Assembly (NCBI GenBank): GCA_038235275.1
Contig: JBBSUC010000017.1
Coordinates: 34,030-98,029 of the forward strand
Reading direction: 5' to 3'
Length of the DNA: 64,000 bases
DNA from: Persicitalea sp038235275
Lineage (GTDB): Bacteria > Bacteroidota > Bacteroidia > Cytophagales > Spirosomataceae
Shown here: positions 48,984-57,849 of the stretch, one piece after another
Position numbering within the stretch: the first letter of the stretch is position 1
Layout of the letters: each line of letters starts with the position of its first letter
The notes under the pieces: generated by a model
Seen by the model: the letters and a program-made list of their open reading frames with translations, nothing else
Database searches by the model: none
Told to the model about the DNA's origin: nothing
Made by a program: the position numbers and the translations under genes

Positions 48984-49045
48984 CCCTTCGACCGCCCGGC
49001 GGCCCGGTACGTTCAGGCGGGCGGGGCCGTCCTACGGTGACAGGG
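48984..49045. repeat. GC-rich intergenic repeat (CTTCGAC...GACAGG type), copy 2
   Basis: CCCTTCGACCGCCCGGCGGC at the left and GGTGACAGGG at the right resemble copy 1 at 28931-28968, with an inserted GCGGGCGGGGCC stretch. It lies just after the isomerase stop. Confidence 0.55.
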
Positions 49046-49052
49046 TGGAGGA

Positions 49053-49104
49053 AATCAAAAAGCGGACGTCGGGATTTTATTTTCCCAGCGTCCGCTTTTT
49101 GATT
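49053..49104. terminator. Bidirectional terminator between isomerase and ThuA-dehydrogenase fusion genes
   Basis: AATCAAAAAGCGGACG pairs perfectly with CGTCCGCTTTTTGATT (16 bp) around a 20-nt loop, between convergent genes. Confidence 0.9.
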
Positions 49105-49127
49105 TTCAACTGTCAACTGTCCATTCT
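49101..49127. repeat. TCAACTG heptamer repeat near the 3' end of the fusion gene
   Basis: TTTTCAACTGTCAACTGTCC contains tandem TCAACTG words, 9 bp from the stop codon of the minus-strand gene. It is a third word of the same short-period intergenic repeat style. Confidence 0.45.
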
Positions 49128-49135
49128 TCTCTAAA

Positions 49136-52100
49136 CTACATTGCCCCGTTCACAAACTCGATCGTGTCTACGGCGAACAGCGGCTTGCCTTTCGGATCAG
49201 GATTCTTGAAAACAAAGTAGAGGTCACGCTGGCGGTTGTCGGCCGGGACTTGCAGCGGGATGGTCACTTCGCCCATCGTTCCCTGCTTCACCTCGGCCGA
49301 ACCGATGCTGGGACCATCGGGTTTATCGAGGTGAACCTCGATGGTGCCGCCCGAGGTCATGCCTTCGTTGGTAAAGACGGCGGCTTTGAGTTGGCTGATA
49401 CCCGTCAGGTCGATGTCCTTAAAGACCATGTTGCTGTTGTTGGTATTAGCGACCACGACCTCTGAACCCGTCGGCAGCTTGTACTTCATGTAATTTCTGC
49501 CACCATCCAGGGCGTTGGCCTTCATCTTGGCGGGACGCAGCGCGACGGACTTGGTCGTCGTCAGCGGGCCGATGGTGCCGTTGCCTTTGTCGGTATAGCT
49601 GGCGGTGAGAACGTAGGAGCCGGGCTTATTCTTGGCTTCGGGCGTGAAGGTGCTGGCCAGCGGTTCGCGCTTGGCCTGCTTTTTCTCATCGGCCAGCGAC
49701 AGGATGTACTTCACCATGTCCTGCGCTTCCTCGGTCTTCAACTGCGGGTGGGCGGCCATGGCCTGTTCGCCCCACACGCCGCCGCCGCCTTTGATGACTT
49801 TCTCGGCCAGGAACTTCGGCGCGTTGACGTCTTTCTGATACTTCTTGGCGACGTCCATATAGGCCGGACCGATGGATTTTTTGTCGATGCTGTGGCAAGC
49901 TTTGCAGTCGCTCAGCTCGATCAGGCGCTTGCCCGTGGCGAAGCCCGTGTTGGCCTGGTGGCCCTGCGCCAGCATCGTTTTGTCGAAGCCCTCCATGTAG
50001 TCCAGCGTTACCAGCACATCGTTCTGATCGACGCCTTTGGCCAGCGTTCCATCTTCTTTATCTTTCACCGTCACGTCGTAGGCGACGGGTTTTTTGTCAA
50101 AATAGAAAGACTTGTTGCCCTTCACGGCGATTTCCACGTCGGGAACGTCGTTGCCCGCCTTCACCATGACATTGGACGTGGCAGCGTTGCCCTTGGCGTC
50201 GGTCACTTTGAGCGTGGCAGTGTACTGGCCGGGTTTGGTGTAAGTGTAGGTCGGATTGGCCTCCGTGCTTTTGGGCAGGCCGGGGCCGAAGTTCCATTCG
50301 TACTTCACGGCGTCTTTGTCGTAATCCATCGAACCTTTCGAGGAGAAGGCCACTTTCAAAGGCACGGCACCCACTTTATTTTCGGCGGCAGCCATCGTGA
50401 CGGGTGTGCGATTGCCGGCATTGTAGGTGATGTGCGCTAAGCGGGCTTCGTCGTTCTGGGCAAACCAGTTGCTGCCGTATTCCAGCGTGTAGAGCGAACC
50501 GTCGTTGGCAAACTGCATATCGATCAGGTGGTTGAAATTGGTGGATGGCATAAATCGCTCCATCGACACAAAATCACCGTTGGGGGCCATCGTCACGGGA
50601 TTGACCCAGCCCCGAATCCAATCGTAGGCGAAGAATTTGCCGTCGTAGTATTTCGGAAACTTTACCTTGGAATCCTTGTAGTCGTCGGAATAATAGACGG
50701 GACCACCCATCGCGTTCCGTCCGCCTTTACCCACTATATCGCCAAACTCCGGTGAATCGGCGTAGGGATAGTAGATAAACGCCTTGTTGGCGGGGGGCAA
50801 TTCTTTCAAACCCGTGTTCTTCGGCGAATCGTTGATCGGCTTAGCGGGATCGTACTTCGGGCCTGATTCGTTGGTAGCGAAATCGAAGTGGTTGTAAGCT
50901 CGGTTGTCGGCGACGAATAACGGCCAGCCGTAGTACCCGGCCTTTCGAGCCTGGTTCATTTCGTCGTAGCCGCGCGGGCCGCGTCCCTCCTTATCTTCAC
51001 CCGCGTCGGGGCCGACCTCGCCCCAATAGAGGTAGCCATTGCGCTGATCCACTGAAATGCGGTAAGGGTTACGGTTGCCCATGACGTAAATCTCAGGCCG
51101 GGCGTTGGGGGTGCCTTTCGGGAAAAGATTGCCTTCGGGAATGTCATATCCCTCATCAGTGCGGGGCGTGATGCGCATGATCTTACCGCGCAGGTCATTG
51201 GTGTTGGACGACGTTTTCCGCGCGTCGAAACCGACCATCTCCGCCCGGCCATCCATTGGGCCGTAGCCGTCGGACTTGAAGGGGTTGGTATCGTCGCCCG
51301 CCGAGAGGAACAGGTTGCCTTTGCTATCCCAGGCGATGGAGCCGCCCGTGTGGCAGCAGCCGGTGCGCTTCACGGGTACCCGCAACAGTTCCTGTTCGGT
51401 AGAGAGCAGTAGCGTGTCTTTGGTCGTGTCGTACTTGAAGCGCGAGAGGTGCTGCGCGGTATCAGCGGCGCTCGACAGCGGCGAGTAGTACATATACACC
51501 CACTTGTTTTCGTTGAACTTCGGGTCGATGTTCAGACCCATGAGGCCATACTCAAACTGGGTAAAGACGGGTACCTGGGCTACGACTTTGATCTTGCCCG
51601 TTTTGGGGTTGTAAAGTTTCAGCTTGCCTTTCCGCTCGGTAAACAGCACGCGCTGATCGTCCAGCACGGCCAATTCAGTGGGTTCGTCCAGGTCCGAAAC
51701 CAGGATTTGCCGCACGAAGCGGTTTTCCTCGGGGCGTGACTTGGTGTAATCCAAGTTAGCGGCCATCGCCCACTTCATGCCGCCCAGCAGGTGCTTGATA
51801 TAGACTGGGTTGGAATACATTTCGTCGGTGTGACCGAAATTGGTGTAAAACGCCTTGCCGCCTTCGAATTCGTGGTACCAGGCCATCGGGTGATCGTCGC
51901 CCATTTGGCCTTCTTTGTAAGAATTCTCGTCGATCTTAACCAGAACGGTCACGTCTTTATTGAAATCCTTGAAGTCATAGAATTCGTCCTTCACCGTCCA
52001 CTTATCGGGGAAGCCCTCCATCGACGGGTTGCTGCGGTTGACGACATAAGCCTCGCCCGTCTGAATGTTGTTTTTGGGGTGGCTGGCAAACCAGCCGCCC

Positions 52101-52510
52101 GCCAGGCGATTGTACCAGGGCCACCCGTACTCGGTGTCGGCAGCGGCGTGGATGCCCACGTAGCCGCCCCCGGCCTGAATGTAGCGCTCGAAAGCCACCT
52201 GTTGGACGTCGTCCAGCACGTCGCCGGTGGTGCTGAGCCACACGACTTCGCTGTATTTTTTCAGATTATCATCGGTGAAAAGGTCGGCGTTGGTGGTCGT
52301 GTCCACGGCAAAGCCGTTTTCCTTACCCAACTGCATGATGAGCTTGTTGCCCACCGCGATGGAATTGTGGTGGTAGCCCTTCGTCTTGGAAAAGACCAGC
52401 ACCCGCTTGCCCCCCGCTGACTGCGCCGTGGCGAAGCCGAGGCTCAGGCCACAGCCCACTGTCAGCATGAGCAAGGCTTTATGAATGAATTTTTTACACA
52501 AAATGTACAT
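49136..52510 (-). CDS. Exported ThuA - sugar dehydrogenase - PKD - cytochrome c fusion protein
   Basis: ATG 52510 (1,124 aa) precedes a signal peptide (LLMLTVGCGLSLGFATAQ). Residues about 30-250 are a ThuA-like domain (RVLVFSKTKGYHHNSI, GGGYVGIHAAADTEY). About 262-690 is a glucose/sorbosone (PQQ-type) dehydrogenase propeller (VLFTERKGKLKLYNP, CCHTGGSIAWDSKGNLF, GNRNPYRISVD). About 703-790 is a PKD domain (YEWNFGPGLPKSTEANPTY). Residues near 868 carry a heme c motif, CKACH, in a class I cytochrome domain. The last 130 residues look like a carbohydrate-binding sandwich. It probably oxidises sugars in the periplasm and passes electrons to its own heme. Similar fusions are common in Bacteroidota. 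Confidence 0.9.
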   Translation of the reverse strand: MYILCKKFIHKALLMLTVGCGLSLGFATAQSAGGKRVLVFSKTKGYHHNSIAVGNKLIMQLGKENGFAVDTTTNADLFTDDNLKKYSEVVWLSTTGDVLDDVQQVAFERYIQAGGGYVGIHAAADTEYGWPWYNRLAGGWFASHPKNNIQTGEAYVVNRSNPSMEGFPDKWTVKDEFYDFKDFNKDVTVLVKIDENSYKEGQMGDDHPMAWYHEFEGGKAFYTNFGHTDEMYSNPVYIKHLLGGMKWAMAANLDYTKSRPEENRFVRQILVSDLDEPTELAVLDDQRVLFTERKGKLKLYNPKTGKIKVVAQVPVFTQFEYGLMGLNIDPKFNENKWVYMYYSPLSSAADTAQHLSRFKYDTTKDTLLLSTEQELLRVPVKRTGCCHTGGSIAWDSKGNLFLSAGDDTNPFKSDGYGPMDGRAEMVGFDARKTSSNTNDLRGKIMRITPRTDEGYDIPEGNLFPKGTPNARPEIYVMGNRNPYRISVDQRNGYLYWGEVGPDAGEDKEGRGPRGYDEMNQARKAGYYGWPLFVADNRAYNHFDFATNESGPKYDPAKPINDSPKNTGLKELPPANKAFIYYPYADSPEFGDIVGKGGRNAMGGPVYYSDDYKDSKVKFPKYYDGKFFAYDWIRGWVNPVTMAPNGDFVSMERFMPSTNFNHLIDMQFANDGSLYTLEYGSNWFAQNDEARLAHITYNAGNRTPVTMAAAENKVGAVPLKVAFSSKGSMDYDKDAVKYEWNFGPGLPKSTEANPTYTYTKPGQYTATLKVTDAKGNAATSNVMVKAGNDVPDVEIAVKGNKSFYFDKKPVAYDVTVKDKEDGTLAKGVDQNDVLVTLDYMEGFDKTMLAQGHQANTGFATGKRLIELSDCKACHSIDKKSIGPAYMDVAKKYQKDVNAPKFLAEKVIKGGGGVWGEQAMAAHPQLKTEEAQDMVKYILSLADEKKQAKREPLASTFTPEAKNKPGSYVLTASYTDKGNGTIGPLTTTKSVALRPAKMKANALDGGRNYMKYKLPTGSEVVVANTNNSNMVFKDIDLTGISQLKAAVFTNEGMTSGGTIEVHLDKPDGPSIGSAEVKQGTMGEVTIPLQVPADNRQRDLYFVFKNPDPKGKPLFAVDTIEFVNGAM

Positions 52511-52690
52511 GGATTGAATTTGATTAGGAATTGAATACGTAAAAGTAACAGCGGGCCAGCCGATAAGTTTAAGAAAGGGCTCGATCCTCTTGTCGCCTGC
52601 CCAACCCCAAAGGTAACAAGGAAACGGCAAGGTTCGGGGAAATCTTATGGTTTTTTGGGGAAGGGGAGGGGCAGACGTTAGACAATAGAA

Positions 52691-52723
52691 AAAGCGGCCT
52701 CCCTTTTTCGGGGAGGCCGCTTT
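52691..52723 (-). terminator. Terminator of the beta-propeller gene
   Basis: AAAGCGGCCTCCC and GGGAGGCCGCTTT pair over 13 bp with a 7-nt loop, 23 bp after the stop of the minus-strand gene at 52746. Confidence 0.88.
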
Positions 52724-52745
52724 CTTCTCTGTTTTTTATTGCGTA

Positions 52746-54194
52746 TTACTTGGCCGGGTACTTCACCACGAAAGCGCTGCGCTCCCCGCTGGCTGTGAAC
52801 GTCCTTCCGGCGAGCGTGGTGGTACCCTGGAAAGTGCCCGTCAGGAGAATCTCCCCATTCGGACCGAGGGCGATGCAACTTACCTGTTCATGACCCGGCC
52901 CGCCCGCCGTTTTCACCCACGCCACCTTGCCATTGTTGGTTAATTTAACCAGCACGAGGTCATCCCCCCCGTTGGTAGCGACCAGCTGCCCAGCCACCTT
53001 ACTCTGCCAACTGAAGTTCCCCGCCACGTACACGTACCCATTTGTATCGATCACTAGGCTACGGCCGCTTCCCTCGGTTTGAACTTTATTGACAATCCAC
53101 TGGATTTGGCCATCGGCATCTAATTTAGCAATAAAATTATCCATATTCACCGGGGCGTTCGGCATTTGATCCTCCGAAATCAAAGGGGTGGTGCCAAAAG
53201 TGGCTTCGCTGTTGCTGAACATTCCTGCCACGTACACATTGCCGGCCGCATCGGTGGCCACATCACTGAACCCATCAGGCCCTTTACCACCCATCCGCTG
53301 CGCCCACCGATAGTTGCCTTCTTGATCATACTTAATTACGAACCCATCCGTCATGAGACCCAAAATGCTCCTTGGGTCGATTCGAGAAATGAGGCGCTCA
53401 CTCCCTACCAGCAGCGTGTCCATGAACATTCCGGCCAGGTAGGCGTTGCCTTCGCCATCGACCGCAACGCTTTGTCCATAACTTGACCCGCCCTGGGGCC
53501 GCCTGAGCCATTGAAGGACGCCCTTCTCATCGTACTTGGCAAGAAAAGCAGTAGTGGCTCCATAGGGCGAAAAAGGCTGGCGGGAGTCCGCGCTTCCCCA
53601 ATGGCCCGCTACATAGGCGTTCCCCTCCCGGTCAAGGGTCATGTTCCAGCCAAGGTCATGATATCCCTGCCCTATCTGCACGGCCCACAAGGGGGTTCCC
53701 CCGGCATCGTATTTTACGAGGAAAGCCCCTTGATTTCTAGCTTCCAGTGTCGTGTTTCCGAAGCGAACCTTTCCCTTGAATGTGCCCGTAGCGTACACGC
53801 TACCGTCGATGCTGACCGCCAACCTGCCAATGAGGTTTACTGCCGAACCTTCTGATTGCCGGGTCCACTGCCATGCGCCTGAGGCGTCGTATTTTGCGAT
53901 GAAGCCGTTCATCTCGCCCTTGGCTGCGAAGACATGGCCTTCAAAGGCGATGGTGTCGCTGAAACTGCCGCCTACAAACACGTTGCCTTGCGTGTCGGCG
54001 GCAATGCTGCTCGTTTCAGCCCTGCCTGAAGATTGGATTTGCCAAGCTAGGCTGTCAGCTTTTGCATAGATAACTTTCTGAGGCAGAGTACACGTTTGTG
54101 GATGGTACATTGCTCTAATCTCCGCAGTACATGTGCCAACGGTGAAAAAAAGTACTGCAACAACCAGCTTGATACTCGGGGTTTTAAACGTCAT
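52746..54194 (-). CDS. Secreted SBBP-repeat beta-propeller protein
   Basis: The protein has 482 aa with an N-terminal signal segment (KLVVAVLFFTVGTCTA). About seven to eight repeats of the form DxxGNVYVAGxF ... FIAKYDxxGxxQW are visible: ADTQGNVFVGGSFSDTIAF, GSVYATGTFKGKVRFG, GNAYVAGHWGS, GNAYLAGMFMDT and GNVYVAGMFSNSEATFG. These SBBP-type repeats build a propeller of unknown ligand. It ends in GERSAFVVKYPAK with no recognisable T9SS sorting domain. Next upstream are the lipoprotein pair at 54204-56298; a gap of 9 bp suggests cotranscription. Confidence 0.85.
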   Translation of the reverse strand: MTFKTPSIKLVVAVLFFTVGTCTAEIRAMYHPQTCTLPQKVIYAKADSLAWQIQSSGRAETSSIAADTQGNVFVGGSFSDTIAFEGHVFAAKGEMNGFIAKYDASGAWQWTRQSEGSAVNLIGRLAVSIDGSVYATGTFKGKVRFGNTTLEARNQGAFLVKYDAGGTPLWAVQIGQGYHDLGWNMTLDREGNAYVAGHWGSADSRQPFSPYGATTAFLAKYDEKGVLQWLRRPQGGSSYGQSVAVDGEGNAYLAGMFMDTLLVGSERLISRIDPRSILGLMTDGFVIKYDQEGNYRWAQRMGGKGPDGFSDVATDAAGNVYVAGMFSNSEATFGTTPLISEDQMPNAPVNMDNFIAKLDADGQIQWIVNKVQTEGSGRSLVIDTNGYVYVAGNFSWQSKVAGQLVATNGGDDLVLVKLTNNGKVAWVKTAGGPGHEQVSCIALGPNGEILLTGTFQGTTTLAGRTFTASGERSAFVVKYPAK

Positions 54195-54203
54195 TGTTTC
54201 GCG

Positions 54204-54773
54204 TCAATCTCTCCATGATCCATCTGCGGCGACGAAAGCGTCAAAATGACTTTCATTGGTTAGATAATGCCTGGTAAAAGCGACAACCGATGCCATTTCG
54301 GGAAGTGTCCTCTGCTCGCGTGGGGCCGCTTCGTGATTGAGGCAAGCCCGAAAGTTCGTAGGGTAGAGTATAACGGTAAATCTGCCCTCGTGCATTAGGT
54401 AGTAGTGCGGATTGTTAGTCTGGTAGTAGTAAACAGGCTCGAATTGATTATTGTACTCTCTCTCTAAGCTGCGTTTGAGGGAATCCATACTTTCCCGGTG
54501 GTAGAAACTCACCGCTTCTACCATATTTTTTTCGAGGATTGAATCCGCTATTCCCGGGAAATGTGTGATCTGTATTTCCTTACAACTTCGACCATCCACC
54601 CTTGCTATTCGGCCACCCCACATTTTCTCGTTTAATGAGAACAGTTTCTCGGCATCTCCAACGGTCATCGGAAGGGTGAATTCGTATCCATCGTGTCGCA
54701 AGCGGATCTTCTCCCTCTTCGCTTGACATCCGCCAAGCAGCATAAGCAGCAACAGGACGAAATGATTCTTCAT
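54204..54773 (-). CDS. Small lipoprotein, possible immunity or partner protein
   Basis: ATG 54773 (189 aa) gives MKNHFVLLLLMLLGGC, a lipoprotein signal with Cys at 16. The mature domain (RLRHDGYEFTLPMTVGDAEK, ITHFPGIADSILEKNMVEAV) is mixed alpha/beta and I do not recognise it. It starts 1 bp after the stop of the effector-like lipoprotein upstream, a spacing typical of effector-immunity or other obligate pairs. Calling it immunity is inference from position only. Confidence 0.7.
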   Translation of the reverse strand: MKNHFVLLLLMLLGGCQAKREKIRLRHDGYEFTLPMTVGDAEKLFSLNEKMWGGRIARVDGRSCKEIQITHFPGIADSILEKNMVEAVSFYHRESMDSLKRSLEREYNNQFEPVYYYQTNNPHYYLMHEGRFTVILYPTNFRACLNHEAAPREQRTLPEMASVVAFTRHYLTNESHFDAFVAADGSWRD

Positions 54774-54774
54774 G

Positions 54775-56298
54775 TTACTTTGGGCTGAGACCGGGTACGT
54801 TGGTGGGAACCATCCTTTCATTGGCGCCAGGAACCCCGCCATCGGATTTAATATATTGCAAACCCCCATTACTGTAATAACCGTTAAGTATATCTATATA
54901 TTTAGACAAAGCTAGGCCCGAACCAGCCAAATGCCAATACCATGGAAGTGAATTATAAGCATTAATGCCCTTGCCATTATTGAATATATCCATAGCTACA
55001 TCAATATTGTAGTTAGCATCATTTGGATTGGGAGAACCTTGTTCCGCCTCATGTGCGTTACCGAGCCTTTGACTTTTATACGCTCCAAAAACATGAGCGT
55101 CCAAGGCACGAAACAATGCGTGTTTGTAAGCGTTGCCCGAACAGACTCCGCAGTTTTCAGCAGGTTTTCCATTAGTGTTGCCGTAGTCAAATCTCCAATC
55201 AGTAGTTTCGGACGCTAACTTTGCATTCATGGCGTATACTATAAAGTACATGTTGAAAAAGCCGTCTTCGCCAAGAATTTGTTCCTCTTGCTGATTTATG
55301 CATCGACCTTTTGCGGCGCAGAAAACAGAGCCAATAAAACTTATGTCTCTCAATCTTGACGCACCGTAGCGATTAATAAAGTTTTTCACGCTTTCCATAA
55401 GACTGGGGTTTTCAAGTAGATAATTGAGTTCTTGATTCATGAACAGACTGCCATAATTGTTCATGAATTCGTTGGTGTACTCCGAAGAATAAACATTAGT
55501 AATACCGGGTGAGCCAAATCCACCGCTTCCCGCACCGGATGGTAGTTGCCCCTCGAAGTACCCTCCCCCGCTACCAGTACAGTAGTAGTCAACGAAATCC
55601 TCAACCCACACGTAGGTTCCCCAAGTCTCAACTGAAATTCTTGCATTGGGGACGAATTTCCAGTGTCCATATGTTATAAAGAAGCAGTCCATAACCCGGC
55701 CGTTCTTCCTTGGCTTGTTCTCGCCCTTTCCGCCAAATACGTCGATGACCTGCCCATTTTCCATGCGCCAGCCTTCCAGTAACTTGTCTTCGTCATCGTA
55801 ATCTTTGAATAGCAGTATTCCCGTAAAGTTTTCATCCTTTGCGCCCGTGGGATTTTCGCGCTTATACTGCTGGGAAGGCACGACGTACATCACGACTGCC
55901 TTGTTCTCACCCTTTTTGTTCTTGAACACCACAAGTTTTCTAATAAGGGTGTGGTTTTGCTGCCATTCTTCGGGTTTGTCCGTTTGGCCAGTATAGTCAA
56001 AGACTGCGGCTAACCAGGGTTTTGTTTCATAAAGCAGCGGAACTACTACAAAGGGGTCACCATTTTTGAATTTACTTTCCTTAGCCGTCAACCAAATAGG
56101 TTTTTTATTATCATTTTTGGCAGTTCGGGCATTGGGCGAAGAGACGTTGCCATAGGTTTTTACAAACCAAGTTTTGGCTTCTTCAATGCTAAGGGAAGTG
56201 TCGATAGGAATTTCGGGGAGAGGCAACTCGGTGGTTTGGCGGCAGCTCAACGGCGAAGCCAACAGAAGAAAAGCCAAACCGCATTTGAATACGGTCAA
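54775..56298 (-). CDS. Lipoprotein with C-terminal effector-like domain; start lost behind a poly-C tract
   Basis: The frame gives 507 aa, but its first usable codon is TTG at 56298. A hydrophobic segment and lipobox follow at once (CGLAFLLLASPLSC). Residues about 25-240 are a domain of unknown function (SIEEAKTWFVKTYGN, DPFVVVPLLYETKPWLAAVF). A Gly/Ser-rich link lies at about 241-266. The C-terminal 240 residues contain NAYKHALFRAL (389-399), GNAHEAEQ (413-420) and AMDIFNNGKG (435-444). From memory this matches a DUF6973-like domain found at the ends of secreted or Rhs-type toxins. Base composition is AT-rich relative to neighbours. The ATG at 56335 is one base out of frame because of nine Cs (56315-56323). 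Confidence 0.65.
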   Translation of the reverse strand: MTVFKCGLAFLLLASPLSCRQTTELPLPEIPIDTSLSIEEAKTWFVKTYGNVSSPNARTAKNDNKKPIWLTAKESKFKNGDPFVVVPLLYETKPWLAAVFDYTGQTDKPEEWQQNHTLIRKLVVFKNKKGENKAVVMYVVPSQQYKRENPTGAKDENFTGILLFKDYDDEDKLLEGWRMENGQVIDVFGGKGENKPRKNGRVMDCFFITYGHWKFVPNARISVETWGTYVWVEDFVDYYCTGSGGGYFEGQLPSGAGSGGFGSPGITNVYSSEYTNEFMNNYGSLFMNQELNYLLENPSLMESVKNFINRYGASRLRDISFIGSVFCAAKGRCINQQEEQILGEDGFFNMYFIVYAMNAKLASETTDWRFDYGNTNGKPAENCGVCSGNAYKHALFRALDAHVFGAYKSQRLGNAHEAEQGSPNPNDANYNIDVAMDIFNNGKGINAYNSLPWYWHLAGSGLALSKYIDILNGYYSNGGLQYIKSDGGVPGANERMVPTNVPGLSPK

Positions 56299-56314
56299 AC
56301 AAAGGTTACTTGCT

Positions 56315-56323
56315 GGGGGGGGG
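56315..56323 (-). repeat. C9 homopolymer (coding strand) at the effector gene start
   Basis: Nine G on the plus strand. From ATG 56335 the present length runs to a TAA after nine codons. With 8 or 11 Cs the same ATG would read straight into the lipoprotein signal peptide. It is the longest G/C run I saw in the window. Confidence 0.85.
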
Positions 56324-56500
56324 TAGATTTCGCATGGGACTTTGTGTTTTTGAGTTATTTAAGTCGCAATTGTAGATTACAAATTTTTACTTTCCAAATT
56401 TTTTTCTGTTTTTAACAAAATTCTTTTAGTGGTATAAATGTAGTTGTCTGACTATCATATTTTTGAGAGAAATTTTTTGTCGAAAGCATGGCTACATCAG

Positions 56501-57040
56501 CTACAAGATAAGCACTATAACAAAAAAACGGTGCCCCGATTGCTCGAAACGCCGCTGCAAAACTGGTGCGGTTGGATATTTGCCGGAGCTACTTTTTTTC
56601 ACAAATATCAACACTGTCTTTTCTTCTGTTTCAGGGTTGGTTTCGGAGTAATTGGAGATGATATTTTTGCTATCGGCATCGGCGATCAGTTCATCGTCTA
56701 CATACAACCCGTATCCCTCACTGGTCTTTCGCACTTCTACAGTGCCGAAGTCGGTGTCGTCCGCTTTCTCGCCCGTCACTTTGAGGGTAAGTACCATCGA
56801 GACTTCGTCCGGGGTGCCGGGTTCGGGAGTTAGCGTTACCGTTCCGCTTAGCGTGGAGCCGTTCGGTAGCTTGCCCGGTACTTTATTCAGATCGATCCCC
56901 ACGCCGCCAGCCGTGTAGCGGAACGAATTCAACGTATAGGTTCTGGCCACCGCCTGCTCGGGTTCCTGGGTAACTACTTCTTTTTTCTTACAAGCACCAA
57001 ACGTCGTCACCACAAACAGAAATACAATGAGCTTTTTCAT
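56501..57040 (-). CDS. Lipoprotein of unknown function
   Basis: ATG 57040 (179 aa) gives MKKLIVFLFVVTTFGAC with the lipidated Cys at 17. The mature part is a small beta-sandwich-like domain (SFRYTAGGVGIDLNKVPGKL, VSMVLTLKVTGEKADDTDFG, YGLYVDDELIADADSKN) of no known family. The C-terminus turns basic and hydrophobic (RFFVIVLIL), where composition becomes AT-rich, so the last 20 residues may be a shifted or extended tail. The 200 bp between here and the effector gene are AT-rich without a gene. Confidence 0.7.
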   Translation of the reverse strand: MKKLIVFLFVVTTFGACKKKEVVTQEPEQAVARTYTLNSFRYTAGGVGIDLNKVPGKLPNGSTLSGTVTLTPEPGTPDEVSMVLTLKVTGEKADDTDFGTVEVRKTSEGYGLYVDDELIADADSKNIISNYSETNPETEEKTVLIFVKKSSSGKYPTAPVLQRRFEQSGHRFFVIVLIL

Positions 57041-57146
57041 AGTAATAAGGTAGTTTTGTGTCAATGATTACCATTAATCATCGGGACAAAACTACCGAGC
57101 TGGTCAGCCGCTCACAATATGGCGTTTTTATGATTTTTCAGAACGG

Positions 57147-57779
57147 TTACCGATCCAAAAACTTATTCACCGCCTTTACCTTGAAGTGGACTTGCAGTTT
57201 CTCGTAGATATTGAAGATGTGATTGCGCACGGTGGTGCGGCTGATGAACAACTCGAAGGCGACTTCCTTGTGGCTGTGGCCTTTGGAGAGTTTTTCCAGA
57301 ATCTCGCGCTCGCGGGGCGTCAGCACGTCGAGTTCGCTGGGCGCAGAGGTGTCTTTGTGGAAGGAAAGGGCGATTTTGCGGGCGATGGTGCTGCTCATGG
57401 GCGAACTGCCTTCGTGCAGTTCGGTAATAGCTTCCAGCAGTTTGTGGGGCGGGCTGCGCTTCAAAATGTAGGCATTGGCCCCCGCTTTAAGGGCTTCAAA
57501 AACCGTTTCATCCTCGTCGTACATCGTACACATCATAAACTGCGTATCGGGACAAGTGGGCCGGAGCTGGCGTACGCACTCGATACCGTTCATGCCGGGC
57601 AGGTCGATGTCCATCAGAACCACATCCACGCAGTTACTTGGCAGATCGAGCAGGGCCGCCTCGGCGGTTTCGTAGGTGGCGTGACAGGAAAAGCCCTCGG
57701 TTCCACCAACCAGAATGGCCAGCGACTGACGAATCGGCTCTTTGTCTTCGACGATCGCGACGGTGATGTTAGTTTTCAT
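57147..57779 (-). CDS. NarL/LuxR-family response regulator
   Basis: ATG 57779 gives 210 aa. The receiver domain has the acidic pair at 11-12 (VEDKEP), phospho-acceptor Asp57 (VVLMDIDLPGMNG), Thr85 and Lys107 (AYILKRSPP). The output is a LuxR-type helix-turn-helix: LTPREREILEKLSKGHSHKE and SRTTVRNHIFNIYEKL. No histidine kinase is nearby, so it is an orphan in this window. Confidence 0.94.
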   Translation of the reverse strand: MKTNITVAIVEDKEPIRQSLAILVGGTEGFSCHATYETAEAALLDLPSNCVDVVLMDIDLPGMNGIECVRQLRPTCPDTQFMMCTMYDEDETVFEALKAGANAYILKRSPPHKLLEAITELHEGSSPMSSTIARKIALSFHKDTSAPSELDVLTPREREILEKLSKGHSHKEVAFELFISRTTVRNHIFNIYEKLQVHFKVKAVNKFLDR

Positions 57780-57849
57780 CTGGTAAAACTCCCGTTTTTC
57801 CGGCTCATTCGCTATACTGCATTTGCATGATTTTAGCTTTCGCTTCAAA

